From assembly GCA_016926595.1 (NCBI GenBank), contig JAFGOG010000532.1, positions 1 through 62,854 of the forward strand: 62,854 nt of DNA, in the 5' to 3' direction. Below the pieces are notes generated by a model that saw only the letters and a program-made list of their open reading frames with translations, made no database searches and was not told the origin of the DNA. This document shows positions 7,708 through 15,837 of this stretch, one piece after another. Each line of letters opens with the position of its first letter. The stretch's first letter is position 1. The DNA is from Anaerolineae bacterium (GTDB taxonomy: Bacteria; Chloroflexota; Anaerolineae; JAAYZQ01). The position numbers and the translations under genes were made by a program.

Positions 7708-8976
7708 TTAGTGGGTGGTGATGTATTCGGCGATGGCGCTGGCGGCGAGCTGGTTGCCCAGTTGGTTCCAGTGCGGGTCGGCATAGTGATAGGTCTCACC
7801 GAGTTCGATGCTCTTGGCCCAAAAGACCGGCGTTAGATTGAGAAATGCGATCCCCTTTTCCTGGGCCATGTCGGCAAACAGCCGCTCCTGGGCGTTGTGG
7901 TTCTGGCTGAACACCTCGAAACTGAGATAAACCGGATCGTATTCCAGCTTGCCACGGTCGCCCTCGCTGAGTTTGACCGTGACGGTGCGCTCGAGGATAT
8001 TGTTCACATCGACCGGATCCCAAATGCGCGACCAATAGACGTGCTCCTTGGCGGGCACGTAGACCAGCAGCAGCCGGGCGCCTTGGGCCTGGCAAAGCGC
8101 CTGTAACTCGATCAGTGCCTGGGTGACGGCGGCGAACTCGTCCGAGCGGGCCAGCGTCTCATAGCCGGCGCTCAGGGGGAGCAGGTGAATGTCCTTAAAG
8201 ACCAGGTCGACCGGCCCGGCCTCCGTGCTGGCGGTCACCGGGTAGCGGTAGCGCGCCGGGGCAGCTTGCCTGGGTTTGTCGAGCCAGTATGTGAGCATGT
8301 GGAACGTGAGCAACCTGCGGTAAAATGGCACGCCCTGCATGTCGTATTCTTTCCAACTCAGCCCGCTGTCGCGCTTTTCCACGTATTGGGCGGTGTTCAA
8401 CAGGTCGTTCCCCTCGAAAAACATCACCAACACCCACTTGGGATCCTTGTCCAGGCCGTACATCTTGACAGCTTCCACCTCGTTGAGCGTGCTCCAACTC
8501 GACGCGCCCAGGATGAGGGCTTTTGTATCGGTTTGGCTTTCCAGCAGCTCGATCCACGTCTGGGGAGCGGTGCGATTGACGAATGAATCACCGGTGATAA
8601 TGAGGTCATAAGCGTCGCGCCATTCGTCTTGGCTGTTGGGAAATCCCATCTCGTCGGTCTCAAAGACATACCAGAATGCGTCGCTGCGGCCGGAGGGTGC
8701 GGCGGCATTTTCGGGACTGGCCTGCGTGGGATTGGCAGGGTCCCACCAGCCTTCCATCTTGAGCCCGGGTTTGTAGCGGTAGCCAAGGCGTACCGGCTTG
8801 TCGTACTCAAAATAGGGTTGGCAATAGTACTGGGCCACGATCGGGTCCGAAGCGCAGACCTGGAGCGGGATAAGCTGGTAGAAAACGCGCAAGCCGACCT
8901 CGATCACGGCCCATGCCCCGATGAGGCTCAAAAGCACAGGCACCAGGATGTTGAGGGCACGCCGAGAAGGTCGCAT
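7708..8976 (-). CDS. Membrane-anchored SGNH hydrolase-like protein (AlgX/DltD-like)
   Basis: 422 residues. An N-terminal membrane anchor (about residues 8-27) is followed by an extracytoplasmic SGNH-type fold. LIITGDSFVN holds the nucleophile serine block, MFFEGNDLL the Gly/Asn block, and YHYADPHWNQLGN the D-x-x-H dyad near the C-terminus. Such proteins are O-acetyltransferases or esterases acting on exported glycans. It lies 7 nt after the carbamoyltransferase gene in the same operon, so it may modify or release the same carbamoylated surface molecule. Substrate unknown. Confidence 0.75.
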   Translation of the reverse strand: MRPSRRALNILVPVLLSLIGAWAVIEVGLRVFYQLIPLQVCASDPIVAQYYCQPYFEYDKPVRLGYRYKPGLKMEGWWDPANPTQASPENAAAPSGRSDAFWYVFETDEMGFPNSQDEWRDAYDLIITGDSFVNRTAPQTWIELLESQTDTKALILGASSWSTLNEVEAVKMYGLDKDPKWVLVMFFEGNDLLNTAQYVEKRDSGLSWKEYDMQGVPFYRRLLTFHMLTYWLDKPRQAAPARYRYPVTASTEAGPVDLVFKDIHLLPLSAGYETLARSDEFAAVTQALIELQALCQAQGARLLLVYVPAKEHVYWSRIWDPVDVNNILERTVTVKLSEGDRGKLEYDPVYLSFEVFSQNHNAQERLFADMAQEKGIAFLNLTPVFWAKSIELGETYHYADPHWNQLGNQLAASAIAEYITTH

Positions 8977-8983
8977 CGTCTGG

Positions 8984-10762
8984 CTACTTGTGGATCAGGA
9001 AATGGTCGAGCATAAGCGTGTCGATGCCGCTGTTGCTAAAGGTCTTGAAGGCATCGGCCGGGCTGCTGACGATCGGCTCGCCGCGCAGGTTGAACGAGGT
9101 ATTGAGCAGCACGGGGACCCCCGTGCGCTCGCCAAAAGTCTCGATCAGCCGATAGTAAAGCGGGTTCCACTCGCGGCGTACGGTCTGGATGCGGGCGGTG
9201 CCCCCCTGATGTGTGGTTGCCGGGACGATAGCTTGTTTGTCATCGGGAACCGCAAAAACCATCAACATGTAGCGCGGCGGATAGTGCTGCTCAGGATCGG
9301 TGAGGCTGTAAAACTCGGCGGTGCGCTCTTCGAGCACGGCCGGAGCAAAGGGGCGGAATGGCTCCCTGAACTTGATCTTGGCGTTGACGATCTGTTTCAT
9401 CTCGGCGCGGCGCGGATCGGCCAGGATGCTGCGGTTGCCCAAAGCCCTGGGCCCCCACTCAAAGCGTCCCTGGAACCAACCGATGACCTTGCCCTGTTCT
9501 ATCTTGCTGGCGAGCTGCGCGCACAGCTCCGCGTCGTCGTCGACATAGGTATAAGCGATGCTGTTGCGGTCGAGCCACGAGCGGATCTCGTCTTGGGTGT
9601 ACCCCTGGCCCCAGTAGGCGTGCTCCATCACAAAGCGGCGCGGCTTTTTGAGCAGCACGTGATAGACGTACAGGGCCGCGCCCACTGCGCCGCCGGAATC
9701 GCCTGCCGCGGGCTGGATAAAGACCTCTTTGAACGGCGTTTCGCGCAGGATGCGCCCGTTGGCGACGCTGTTCAGGGCGACGCCCCCGGCCATACACAGC
9801 CTGTCCAGCCTGGTCCGGTCGTACAGGTGGTTGGCCATCTTGAGCAAGGTGTCTTCGGTAGCCAATTGGATGCTGGCGGCGACGTCGGCGTAATGCTGGT
9901 TTTTCCGCACGCGTGGATCGGCCGGATCCAGGCTGGGGTCGGTGTCGACGGTGAAAAACTCGGATTCGGGCACGCGCGGCTCGCCAAAAAGCTGGACAAA
10001 GCGCCGGCCAAAGCTCTGGGTCGGCGAGTAGTGATAGCAGAGATAATCCATGTCGAGGCTAAATGAGCCGTCGTCGTGCACCTTGAGGATCTTGTACACC
10101 TGGTCCATGTATTTCGGCCGGCCATAGGGGGCCATCCCCATCACCTTGTATTCGCCTTCGTTGACCTGGAAACCCAAAAACGCGGTAAATGCCGAATAGA
10201 GCAGGCCGATCGAATGGGGGAAGCGTTGTTCGGCAAAGAGGGTGATCTCGTTGCCGGCGCCGTTTTCCCACGAGGCCTGGCCCTGTCCCAGGGTCATGGT
10301 CGTCCACTCGCCCACGCCGTCTATGGTCAGGATCGCTGCCTGCTCGAAGGGGGAGCAGAACAACGCGCTGGCGGCGTGCGACATATGGTGGTCGGTGAAT
10401 AACACGTTGCCGGCAGACACGCCGACCTCATCCTGGATCAGGGTCTTGATCCACAGTTTTTGATCGAACCAGGTGACCATGGCCTCGCTGAACGATTCCC
10501 AGGAACGCGGGAACGTGCCCAAAGAAGACATCAAGATCCGTTCGAACTTGGCCAGGGGCTTTTCGTAAAAAACGACGTAATCCAGGTCATCGGCCGTGAT
10601 CCCGGCCTGGGCCAGGCAGAAGGCGATGGCCTGTTTGGGAAAGCCGCTGTCGTGTTTTTTGCGGCTGAAGCGCTCCTCGTCTGCCGCGGCGATCAGCTCG
10701 CCGTCCTGGATCAGGGCCGCGGCCGAGTCGTGGTAGAAAAAGGACGTGCCCAAGATGTACAC
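8984..10762 (-). CDS. Carbamoyltransferase (NodU/CmcH family)
   Basis: 592 residues. The N-terminal ATP-grasping domain has the family signature at the start (LGTSFFYHDSAAALIQDGE, then AADEERFSRKKHDSGFP), DHHMSHAASALF, LTIDGVGEWTT and EYKVMGMAPYG. The C-terminal YrdC-like part contains GWFQGRFEWGPRALGNRSILADPR and NTSFNLRGEPIVSSPADA. The enzyme makes carbamoyl-AMP from carbamoyl phosphate and moves the carbamoyl group to a hydroxyl of a sugar or natural product. It uses a GTG start that overlaps the previous stop by one base (TAGTG), implying coupled translation. It sits with SxtJ-like and DUF5989 proteins as in saxitoxin-type clusters, but the acceptor here is unknown. Confidence 0.92.
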   Translation of the reverse strand: MYILGTSFFYHDSAAALIQDGELIAAADEERFSRKKHDSGFPKQAIAFCLAQAGITADDLDYVVFYEKPLAKFERILMSSLGTFPRSWESFSEAMVTWFDQKLWIKTLIQDEVGVSAGNVLFTDHHMSHAASALFCSPFEQAAILTIDGVGEWTTMTLGQGQASWENGAGNEITLFAEQRFPHSIGLLYSAFTAFLGFQVNEGEYKVMGMAPYGRPKYMDQVYKILKVHDDGSFSLDMDYLCYHYSPTQSFGRRFVQLFGEPRVPESEFFTVDTDPSLDPADPRVRKNQHYADVAASIQLATEDTLLKMANHLYDRTRLDRLCMAGGVALNSVANGRILRETPFKEVFIQPAAGDSGGAVGAALYVYHVLLKKPRRFVMEHAYWGQGYTQDEIRSWLDRNSIAYTYVDDDAELCAQLASKIEQGKVIGWFQGRFEWGPRALGNRSILADPRRAEMKQIVNAKIKFREPFRPFAPAVLEERTAEFYSLTDPEQHYPPRYMLMVFAVPDDKQAIVPATTHQGGTARIQTVRREWNPLYYRLIETFGERTGVPVLLNTSFNLRGEPIVSSPADAFKTFSNSGIDTLMLDHFLIHK

Positions 10763-11265
10763 TAGAATTGACTCCTTGTCTTTTCCAGGTCAGCGTCCAC
10801 AGCCGGACGCTCGAGCCAAAAAGACGTGCGTTCTCGCTTTTTGATGTGCAACGGGTCGCTGAAAGCCCTCACCAGGAGGCCGAAAGGTGTCACGATCGCA
10901 AAATAAAACAGGGCCAGCAAGACCCGTCCCTGAAAGTTGCCCATCTGTTGGGCAAAACGTTTCCACCCTGCCCACATGCGGCTCAACAAACTGCCAGGCG
11001 CCTGGGGGAGGGCTGGCCTGTCAAGAGGGAGGTGGCTGCGGCGTATGGATACCAGGATCCACGCCAGCACGACGGCGACGGCGAACCAGATACCGACGGC
11101 CAGCCATTTCCCGACCGCTATCCTTGAAAAGAGGGCCCCGATCCACAGACCGACGATCGATCCCAGGTCCAACGGCCCGGGCGTGGCGATGTGCTTTCTG
11201 CTGCCGAGCGTGGCGCCGGCTGAATAGCCGACCAGGGTTAAAAGCACCAGTGCGATCAAATCCAT
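10762..11265 (-). CDS. SxtJ-like membrane protein
   Basis: 167 residues. Two N-terminal membrane segments (about 1-20 and 37-72 region) precede a basic linker and a third hydrophobic segment with the conserved text FQGRVLLALFYFAIVTPFGLL, followed by RAFSDPL. That C-terminal block matches the SxtJ family found beside carbamoyltransferases. Biochemical role is not known; membrane recruitment of the carbamoyltransferase is a reasonable guess. The gene lies 13 nt after the DUF5989 gene and overlaps the carbamoyltransferase start. Confidence 0.7.
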   Translation of the reverse strand: MDLIALVLLTLVGYSAGATLGSRKHIATPGPLDLGSIVGLWIGALFSRIAVGKWLAVGIWFAVAVVLAWILVSIRRSHLPLDRPALPQAPGSLLSRMWAGWKRFAQQMGNFQGRVLLALFYFAIVTPFGLLVRAFSDPLHIKKRERTSFWLERPAVDADLEKTRSQF

Positions 11266-11278
11266 CCAGTTCCCTGTC

Positions 11279-11464
11279 TTAAAAGAGTGTATAGATGAAT
11301 GGGGCGAGAGCCGAACCTTGCGCGGCGACCAACAGCAGCGTAAACAGGATGAGCATGACCACCATGGGAATGATCCACCACAACCTGCGCTGCCACAGGA
11401 ACCTCAACAGTTCGCCCAAAATGCCCAGGCGCGAGCCCAGGCGCTGCAGCCAATTCCTTGCCAT
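11279..11464 (-). CDS. Small DUF5989 family membrane protein (SxtK-like)
   Basis: 61 residues. A basic tryptophan-rich N-terminus (RFLWQRRLWWIIP) leads into one membrane helix and the family-typical end AQGSALAPFIYTLF. AAGGAGA lies 8 nt before the ATG; a TTG one codon upstream is the alternative start. First gene of the four-gene carbamoyltransferase operon. Function unknown, but this trio is conserved in order across unrelated bacteria. Confidence 0.75.
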   Translation of the reverse strand: MARNWLQRLGSRLGILGELLRFLWQRRLWWIIPMVVMLILFTLLLVAAQGSALAPFIYTLF

Positions 11465-11529
11465 CAACCGATCTCCTTCAAAAGGCGTTTATCTGCCCAA
11501 CTTATGAGTGATGCCATCATACGACACAA

Positions 11530-11588
11530 CGACTTTCCGAGATCGTGTTTATGGTGGGGTCACTGCGTAAACCGACCTTGGAAAGTCG
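11530..11588. repeat. Inverted repeat upstream of the carbamoyltransferase operon
   Basis: CGACTTTCC at 11530-11538 and GGAAAGTCG at 11580-11588 are exact complements 41 nt apart. They lie in the 153-nt gap between the operon and the membrane partner of the sigma factor. Could end the upstream transcript or be a regulator site. Confidence 0.35.
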
Positions 11589-11617
11589 TCTGAAGCAGAA
11601 TGGCGCGTGTGACCGAC

Positions 11618-12088
11618 TTAGGCCGCGCCGACCGTTTTTTTGTCCGTGCGCAGGCGGGCACGAGCCTGTCGCTGGCGAAGCACCCGAGCGGCCAACACGC
11701 CCAACAAGGATACCACCGATCCAACCGCGCTGCCAATCACAAGCCAACGCCACCGGTTTTGCCTGGCTATCCGGATCTGGATGGCGTCCAGCTGGAGCTG
11801 TTGGCTCAATGCCGTTCTAAAAGCCTGGCGAGGCTGTACGGGTGCCAATGTCTGGCGCAGCAACCTGACCCATCTGCGCAGGTCGATCACCCTGTCTTCA
11901 AAGGACAGCCTGTTCCAGGGCGCTCTGGCCCCGGGCATCCTGGCCGCGTGCCCCATTTTCTCACGCGCTGTGCGGCCGATCTCGGCGCCCAGCTTACGTA
12001 CGAAATCAGCGCTGGGAATGACTCCGCTCATCCTGATCAGCGCAGATCGAACGCCCGATCGATCTTGATCTGGGTTATCGTTTTTCAT
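11618..12088 (-). CDS. Hypothetical single-pass membrane protein next to an ECF sigma factor
   Basis: 156 residues, basic and arginine-rich, with one membrane segment near residues 112-135 and a short charged tail. Its ATG follows immediately after the TAG of the sigma-factor gene, so the two are coupled. ECF sigma genes are usually followed by a membrane anti-sigma factor, so that is the likely role, but no zinc-binding anti-sigma motif (H-x3-C-x2-C) is visible. Confidence 0.6.
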   Translation of the reverse strand: MKNDNPDQDRSGVRSALIRMSGVIPSADFVRKLGAEIGRTAREKMGHAARMPGARAPWNRLSFEDRVIDLRRWVRLLRQTLAPVQPRQAFRTALSQQLQLDAIQIRIARQNRWRWLVIGSAVGSVVSLLGVLAARVLRQRQARARLRTDKKTVGAA

Positions 12089-12664
12089 CTAGATTTCCTC
12101 ACCTGATGATTTTTCTGCCGCCCATTGGTCACGTAACATCAGTAATGTACGGTGGTAGAGTGACTTGATCGCTCCTTCGCTTCGTCCCATCACCTGGCCG
12201 ATTTCCTGGTTGCTCAGTTGATGGACAAATTTGAGGATGATCAACTGCTGCCGTTCATCGGGCATACGACGAATCAACCTCAGCAGGGCGGCCTGGTCGT
12301 CTCGTGACTCAATTTCCTTTTCCGGCGACGGATCGTGGCTGTGCTGAACGGCGGATGCCGTGAGCTCATCGAGCGTGATCACCTGGCGCCGGCTTCGCGC
12401 CCGGTACCAGTTAGCCACCAGATTGTGCGCGATGCGATATAGCCAGGCCGAAAAGGGCAGCCCACGGTCCACATATTGGTTAATGTGGGTGAGCGCCTGG
12501 TAGAATGCCTTTGCCGTCAAGTCTTCAGCGTCGTGATGGTTTCCCGTCCGGTAATACACATAGTTATAGATTCGCTCGACGTATAGCTCGTACAGCGCCC
12601 CAAAGGCCTCCGGGCTTTCTTTGGCCAGGGAAACCAACTCGGATTCGTTTGACGGATCACCCAC
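12089..12664 (-). CDS. ECF-type RNA polymerase sigma factor
   Basis: 191 residues from the chosen GTG. Region 2 is visible as FGALYELYVERIYNYVYYRTGNHHDAEDLTAKAF plus SAWLYRIAHNLVANWYRARSR, with the normal aromatic and basic promoter-melting residues. Region 4 is the helix-turn-helix LSNQEIGQVMGRSEGAIKSLYHRT. The open frame runs back to 12787, past a promoter at 12767-12795. The sequence GGAGG 8 nt upstream of the GTG at 12664 gives the best start; GTG at 12688 or 12709 are alternatives. It directs transcription of a regulon that cannot be read here. Confidence 0.88.
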   Translation of the reverse strand: MGDPSNESELVSLAKESPEAFGALYELYVERIYNYVYYRTGNHHDAEDLTAKAFYQALTHINQYVDRGLPFSAWLYRIAHNLVANWYRARSRRQVITLDELTASAVQHSHDPSPEKEIESRDDQAALLRLIRRMPDERQQLIILKFVHQLSNQEIGQVMGRSEGAIKSLYHRTLLMLRDQWAAEKSSGEEI

Positions 12665-12766
12665 GAACAAAGCCTCCGACGTCAGCACACGTCTTGTTTT
12701 GTAGAACACCACCGACAAGGTCGGGTTGCGATGTGCCGCGCACCAAGTGAAAATCCAAACAGGGGG

Positions 12767-12795
12767 ATTGTACCTTAAGCGGCGCAATTTGTCAA
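12767..12795 (-). promoter_or_regulatory. Promoter of the ECF sigma gene
   Basis: On the minus strand TTGACA (12795-12790), a 17-bp spacer and TACAAT (12772-12767). It places the transcript start near 12760, inside the longest open frame, which supports a downstream start codon. Confidence 0.65.
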
Positions 12796-12825
12796 CGGCG
12801 CCCGCACGCCGCGCGCTGTCATCGT

Positions 12826-12854
12826 TTTCTTTTCGTCCTGTTGTGTGATATACT
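12826..12854 (+). promoter_or_regulatory. Putative extended -10 promoter of the UroD-like gene
   Basis: TGA-TATACT at 12846-12854 forms an extended -10 element. TTTCTT lies 17 bp upstream as a weak -35. The start codon follows at 12938. Confidence 0.4.
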
Positions 12855-12937
12855 GTCTAGTCGGGACCGGCCCCAGCCGGGCGAGGCGCAAGGCCTGCCC
12901 TTACAGCAGGTTGTTGGCAAGATATCGAGGAGAGACC

Positions 12938-14068
12938 ATGAATTCACGCGAGCGATTTCGAGAGACGTTGTCGTTTGGTAACCCGGACAAGATCCCGCTG
13001 AGCCCTGGTGGGCCGCGCGAGTCGACACTGCGCGCCTGGCACGAGCAGGGACTGCCGCGGGACGTGCGCTGGAGCGAGTACTTGCGCGACCTGCTAGGGA
13101 TCGAGCAGGAAAAGACGCAGCCCCACGTCGACCTGGGGGTGTCGTTCAAGATGATCCCGACCTTTGAGGAAAAGGTGCTGGAACACAAGGACGGGCATTA
13201 TATCGTCCAGGATTGGATGGGGGCGATCACCGAGATCTCGGATGAATACGACTATACCTATATCCGCGCGGCGCGGGATTTTGTGACCCGCAAATGGCAC
13301 CGTTTCCCGGTGCAGTCGCGCCAGGATTGGGAGGAACGGATCAAGTGGCGCTACGATGCGCACCACCCGGAGCGTTTTCCCGACGATTTCTGGCAGCGCT
13401 GTGAAGCGGTGCGGGATCGGGATTATCCGCTGTCGATCAATTTCAACGGGCCGTTCTGGCAGATCCGCGAGTGGGTAGGGATGGAAAACCTATGTATGAT
13501 GATGCTCGACGACCCCGAGTTTGTGATGGACATGGCCGACTTTTGGAAAGAGTTTGTCTCGGCCACGGTCAAGCAGATCACCGAGCGGGTCGAGCTGGAC
13601 TGCGTGCACATGTCTGAGGATATGGCTTTCAAAAGTCATCCCATGATCTCGCCGGACATGGCGCGCCACTTTCTCAAACCGTCGTATGTGCGCTGGTCAG
13701 AAGAGGTCAAGGGCGGCGGCTGCCCGTTGGTCGATATGGATTCGGACGGGGCCATCGACCTGCTGATCCCGATCTGGATCGAGTCGGGGATCAACGTCTG
13801 TGACCCGATCGAGGTGGCGGCGGGCAACGACATTGTCGCTTTCCGCGAGCGGTTCGGCAAAAGGATGGCCTACCGGGGTGGGATCGACAAGCGGGCCATC
13901 GCCGCCGGCGGCGAGGTCATGCGCGCCGAGGTGATGCGCGTGGTGCCGCCGCTGCTCAAGGACGGCGGATTTATCCCCTCTTGCGACCACGGCGTGCCGC
14001 CCGACATCTCGTGGCCGAACTTTATCGAGTATACGCGGCTGCTGGCACAGCTGACGGGGTGGTTGTGA
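12938..14068 (+). CDS. Uroporphyrinogen decarboxylase (URO-D) family protein
   Basis: 376-residue TIM-barrel protein of the URO-D superfamily, which includes heme-pathway decarboxylases and corrinoid-dependent methyltransferases. It starts NSRERFRETLSFGNPDKIPL, the normal family opening, but lacks the heme-enzyme N-terminal Arg-rich RPxWxMRQAG motif. The C-terminal GGIDKRAIAAGG and GGFIPSCDHGVPPDISWPNF segments are characteristic of the uncharacterised methyltransferase-like branch common in carbohydrate loci. GAGGAGAG precedes the ATG. A sugar- or methyl-metabolism role is more likely than heme synthesis. Confidence 0.82.
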   Translation: MNSRERFRETLSFGNPDKIPLSPGGPRESTLRAWHEQGLPRDVRWSEYLRDLLGIEQEKTQPHVDLGVSFKMIPTFEEKVLEHKDGHYIVQDWMGAITEISDEYDYTYIRAARDFVTRKWHRFPVQSRQDWEERIKWRYDAHHPERFPDDFWQRCEAVRDRDYPLSINFNGPFWQIREWVGMENLCMMMLDDPEFVMDMADFWKEFVSATVKQITERVELDCVHMSEDMAFKSHPMISPDMARHFLKPSYVRWSEEVKGGGCPLVDMDSDGAIDLLIPIWIESGINVCDPIEVAAGNDIVAFRERFGKRMAYRGGIDKRAIAAGGEVMRAEVMRVVPPLLKDGGFIPSCDHGVPPDISWPNFIEYTRLLAQLTGWL

Positions 14069-14074
14069 TTGCAC

Positions 14075-14896
14075 TCAGAACCCGCGTAGATCGGTGCTGG
14101 TGCGCCGGGCCAGGCCTTCCTTGGGCCGTCGCTCCAGCACGACGTATTCCAGGTTGTGCTCGGCGCAAAAGGCGCGTTTTTCTGGCTTGTCCCCATCCTG
14201 GTTAACCGCATAGATATCCGGTTTGACCAGGGCGATCTGCGGCTCGGCATCCATCCAGCCCGTGCCGGTGGAGATGAGGGCCTGTTTCACGTAGCGGATC
14301 GACTGCACCATGTACTGCCGCTCCTCCTGGCCAAACATGGGATGGCCCTCTCCCTTGAGCAGGCCCACGTTGGCGTCGCTGCCGACGACGACATAGAGAT
14401 CGCCCAGCGCCGAGACCTCTTCGAAAAAGCGCACGTGCCCCGAGTGAAACCAGTCGTAACAGCCGGTGACCAGCACTTTTTTGTGCAGCGTCGGTTGTTC
14501 GGTGGCGTTTTCAGCGGGCAGGGGAAAGCCGACCAGGTCGGCGGCGGTCAAGACATGGTAAGTGATGCCCCGCGTGGCACAAAAGGCCCGCTGGAGGGGG
14601 TCGGCGTCGCGCTCGTGGACGGCCCAGACGTCCGGCGGCGGCCCGTCCAGGTCCGGCAGGCTGCCGGGGGCGGGCGGCTTGGTGACCAGGGTTAGGCGGT
14701 CGACGGTGCGCACCGCTTCCAGCACGTAGCGGCGCTCAGCCTCGGGGAAGGCGGGCGGTTTGCCGGTGAACGCCTGGGCCACGGCGTCCGACCAGAGCAG
14801 CACGTGCAGCGCGCCCAGCCCCGCGGCCTCCTGCAAAAAGCGCAGGTCGGCAGAGTGGATGTGGTCAAAGCTCCCGGTTACGACGACGCTGTTCAT
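14075..14896 (-). CDS. Tandem cytidylyltransferase-like protein (two nucleotidyltransferase domains)
   Basis: 273 residues. Two copies of the HIGH-type nucleotidyltransferase fold are fused. The C-terminal copy is intact: VTGCYDWFHSGHVRFFEE has H-S-G-H, and RRTSTDLRG at the end matches the second signature. The N-terminal copy, VTGSFDHIHSADLRFL, has H-S-A-D in place of HxGH and lacks an obvious second signature, so it is probably non-catalytic. The enzyme would attach CMP or AMP to a small phosphorylated substrate. It is the last gene after a GHMP kinase and an epimerase, so a sugar-phosphate or polyol-phosphate activation step is likely. Confidence 0.8.
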   Translation of the reverse strand: MNSVVVTGSFDHIHSADLRFLQEAAGLGALHVLLWSDAVAQAFTGKPPAFPEAERRYVLEAVRTVDRLTLVTKPPAPGSLPDLDGPPPDVWAVHERDADPLQRAFCATRGITYHVLTAADLVGFPLPAENATEQPTLHKKVLVTGCYDWFHSGHVRFFEEVSALGDLYVVVGSDANVGLLKGEGHPMFGQEERQYMVQSIRYVKQALISTGTGWMDAEPQIALVKPDIYAVNQDGDKPEKRAFCAEHNLEYVVLERRPKEGLARRTSTDLRGF

Positions 14897-14927
14897 CGGG
14901 TAAACCCTTTCTTTGCTGGCGGTTTGT

Positions 14928-15012
14928 CCCCAACAGGTTGGGGGATCTACCAGTTTGCCACGAAACCGGGTTTTTCGCCAGCTGCATTTGCCGGCAAAAT
15001 CCGGTTTCTGTT
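14928..15012. repeat. Repeat-filled gap: REP palindrome plus CCGGGTTT/CCGGTTTC pair
   Basis: CCCCAAC-AG-GTTGGGG at 14928-14943 is followed by GAAACCGGGTTTTTCGCC near 14960 and its partial complement ending AATCCGGTTTCTG near 15010. The gap separates the GHMP kinase gene from the nucleotidyltransferase gene and holds nothing coding. Confidence 0.6.
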
Positions 15013-15022
15013 GCGATTTCTG

Positions 15023-15823
15023 TTACAGGTGCACTTGCACTTGAAATCCGCCGGGCACCGGCTCCTCCGAGACGACGTACAGATAGCCGCCGCCGCAGCC
15101 GGAATACATCGCCCCGGGGTAACGCGCCTGGTAAGTACGCCACAGCGCCATCAGGTCGACGGTCAGGGTGTGGTGGTAGACCACATCGGGCAGGATCGCC
15201 TCCCAGCAGCGCATACACGCGTTCATCGAAGCGCCCAGGCGATCGATATCCATGGCCACGATGGCGTCAAAACAGTCGCGGCCCGACTGCCCCAGGCGGC
15301 GGATCCAGCCCGGGTCCAGGTTCTTGACGCCCAGCGGGTTGTAGCCCGGCGGGCGCTGGGCGATGGGCAGCATATGGATCACGCGCTCCAGCCAGCGAGC
15401 CACGGCGGGGTCGGTGTTGGACTCGATGTGGGCGGGAAAGACGCCGCCGGCGTGGCTAAAGGCATAGTCGAGGCGGTTGACGCCGGGATAGAGCAGGCCG
15501 ATCATGTCCTGCGAGCCCGACGGCTCGGCCTGGCCCTCATTTTCTACGTCATAGAGTTCCCGCACCAGTTCGGCCGGGTCGCGGTCGGGCAGGCCGTTAG
15601 GCCACAGCCGGGCGGCAACCTTGCGGGTGCTGGTGCCCATGCCACAGCGGTCCATAAAACGGCAGGTCGGTTCGATGGCGACGACGACCATCGAACCGGC
15701 GGGATCGGGGTTACGCTCCGACACGAACGGCTGGTCGATCCACCCTCCGGCAAAAGCCATGCGGTAGGGGAGCGTGCCGATGATAAAAGCCAGGGAAACG
15801 GCGTTGTCTTGTTCTGTCATCAT
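15023..15823 (-). CDS. GHMP family sugar kinase
   Basis: 266 residues. GHMP motif 1 is YRMAFAGGWIDQ, motif 2 is CGMGTSTRKVA and motif 3 is SGCGGGYLYVVS. PSGSQDMIGLLYPGVNRLDY resembles the substrate-loop of heptose and fucose kinases. It would phosphorylate a sugar with ATP. The length is short for the family (usually 320-350), with the C-terminal domain reduced. It begins 14 nt after the epimerase gene; the ATG at 15820 is an equal alternative start. The order epimerase, kinase, nucleotidyltransferase suggests a sugar 1-phosphate to NDP-sugar route. Confidence 0.8.
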   Translation of the reverse strand: MMTEQDNAVSLAFIIGTLPYRMAFAGGWIDQPFVSERNPDPAGSMVVVAIEPTCRFMDRCGMGTSTRKVAARLWPNGLPDRDPAELVRELYDVENEGQAEPSGSQDMIGLLYPGVNRLDYAFSHAGGVFPAHIESNTDPAVARWLERVIHMLPIAQRPPGYNPLGVKNLDPGWIRRLGQSGRDCFDAIVAMDIDRLGASMNACMRCWEAILPDVVYHHTLTVDLMALWRTYQARYPGAMYSGCGGGYLYVVSEEPVPGGFQVQVHL

Positions 15824-15837
15824 CTGGCCAAGAGTTC

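Noticed and set aside
7708..11464. Saxitoxin or related toxin cluster
   Set aside because: Only the widely shared carbamoyltransferase trio is present; no sxtA-type PKS, amidinotransferase or tailoring genes.
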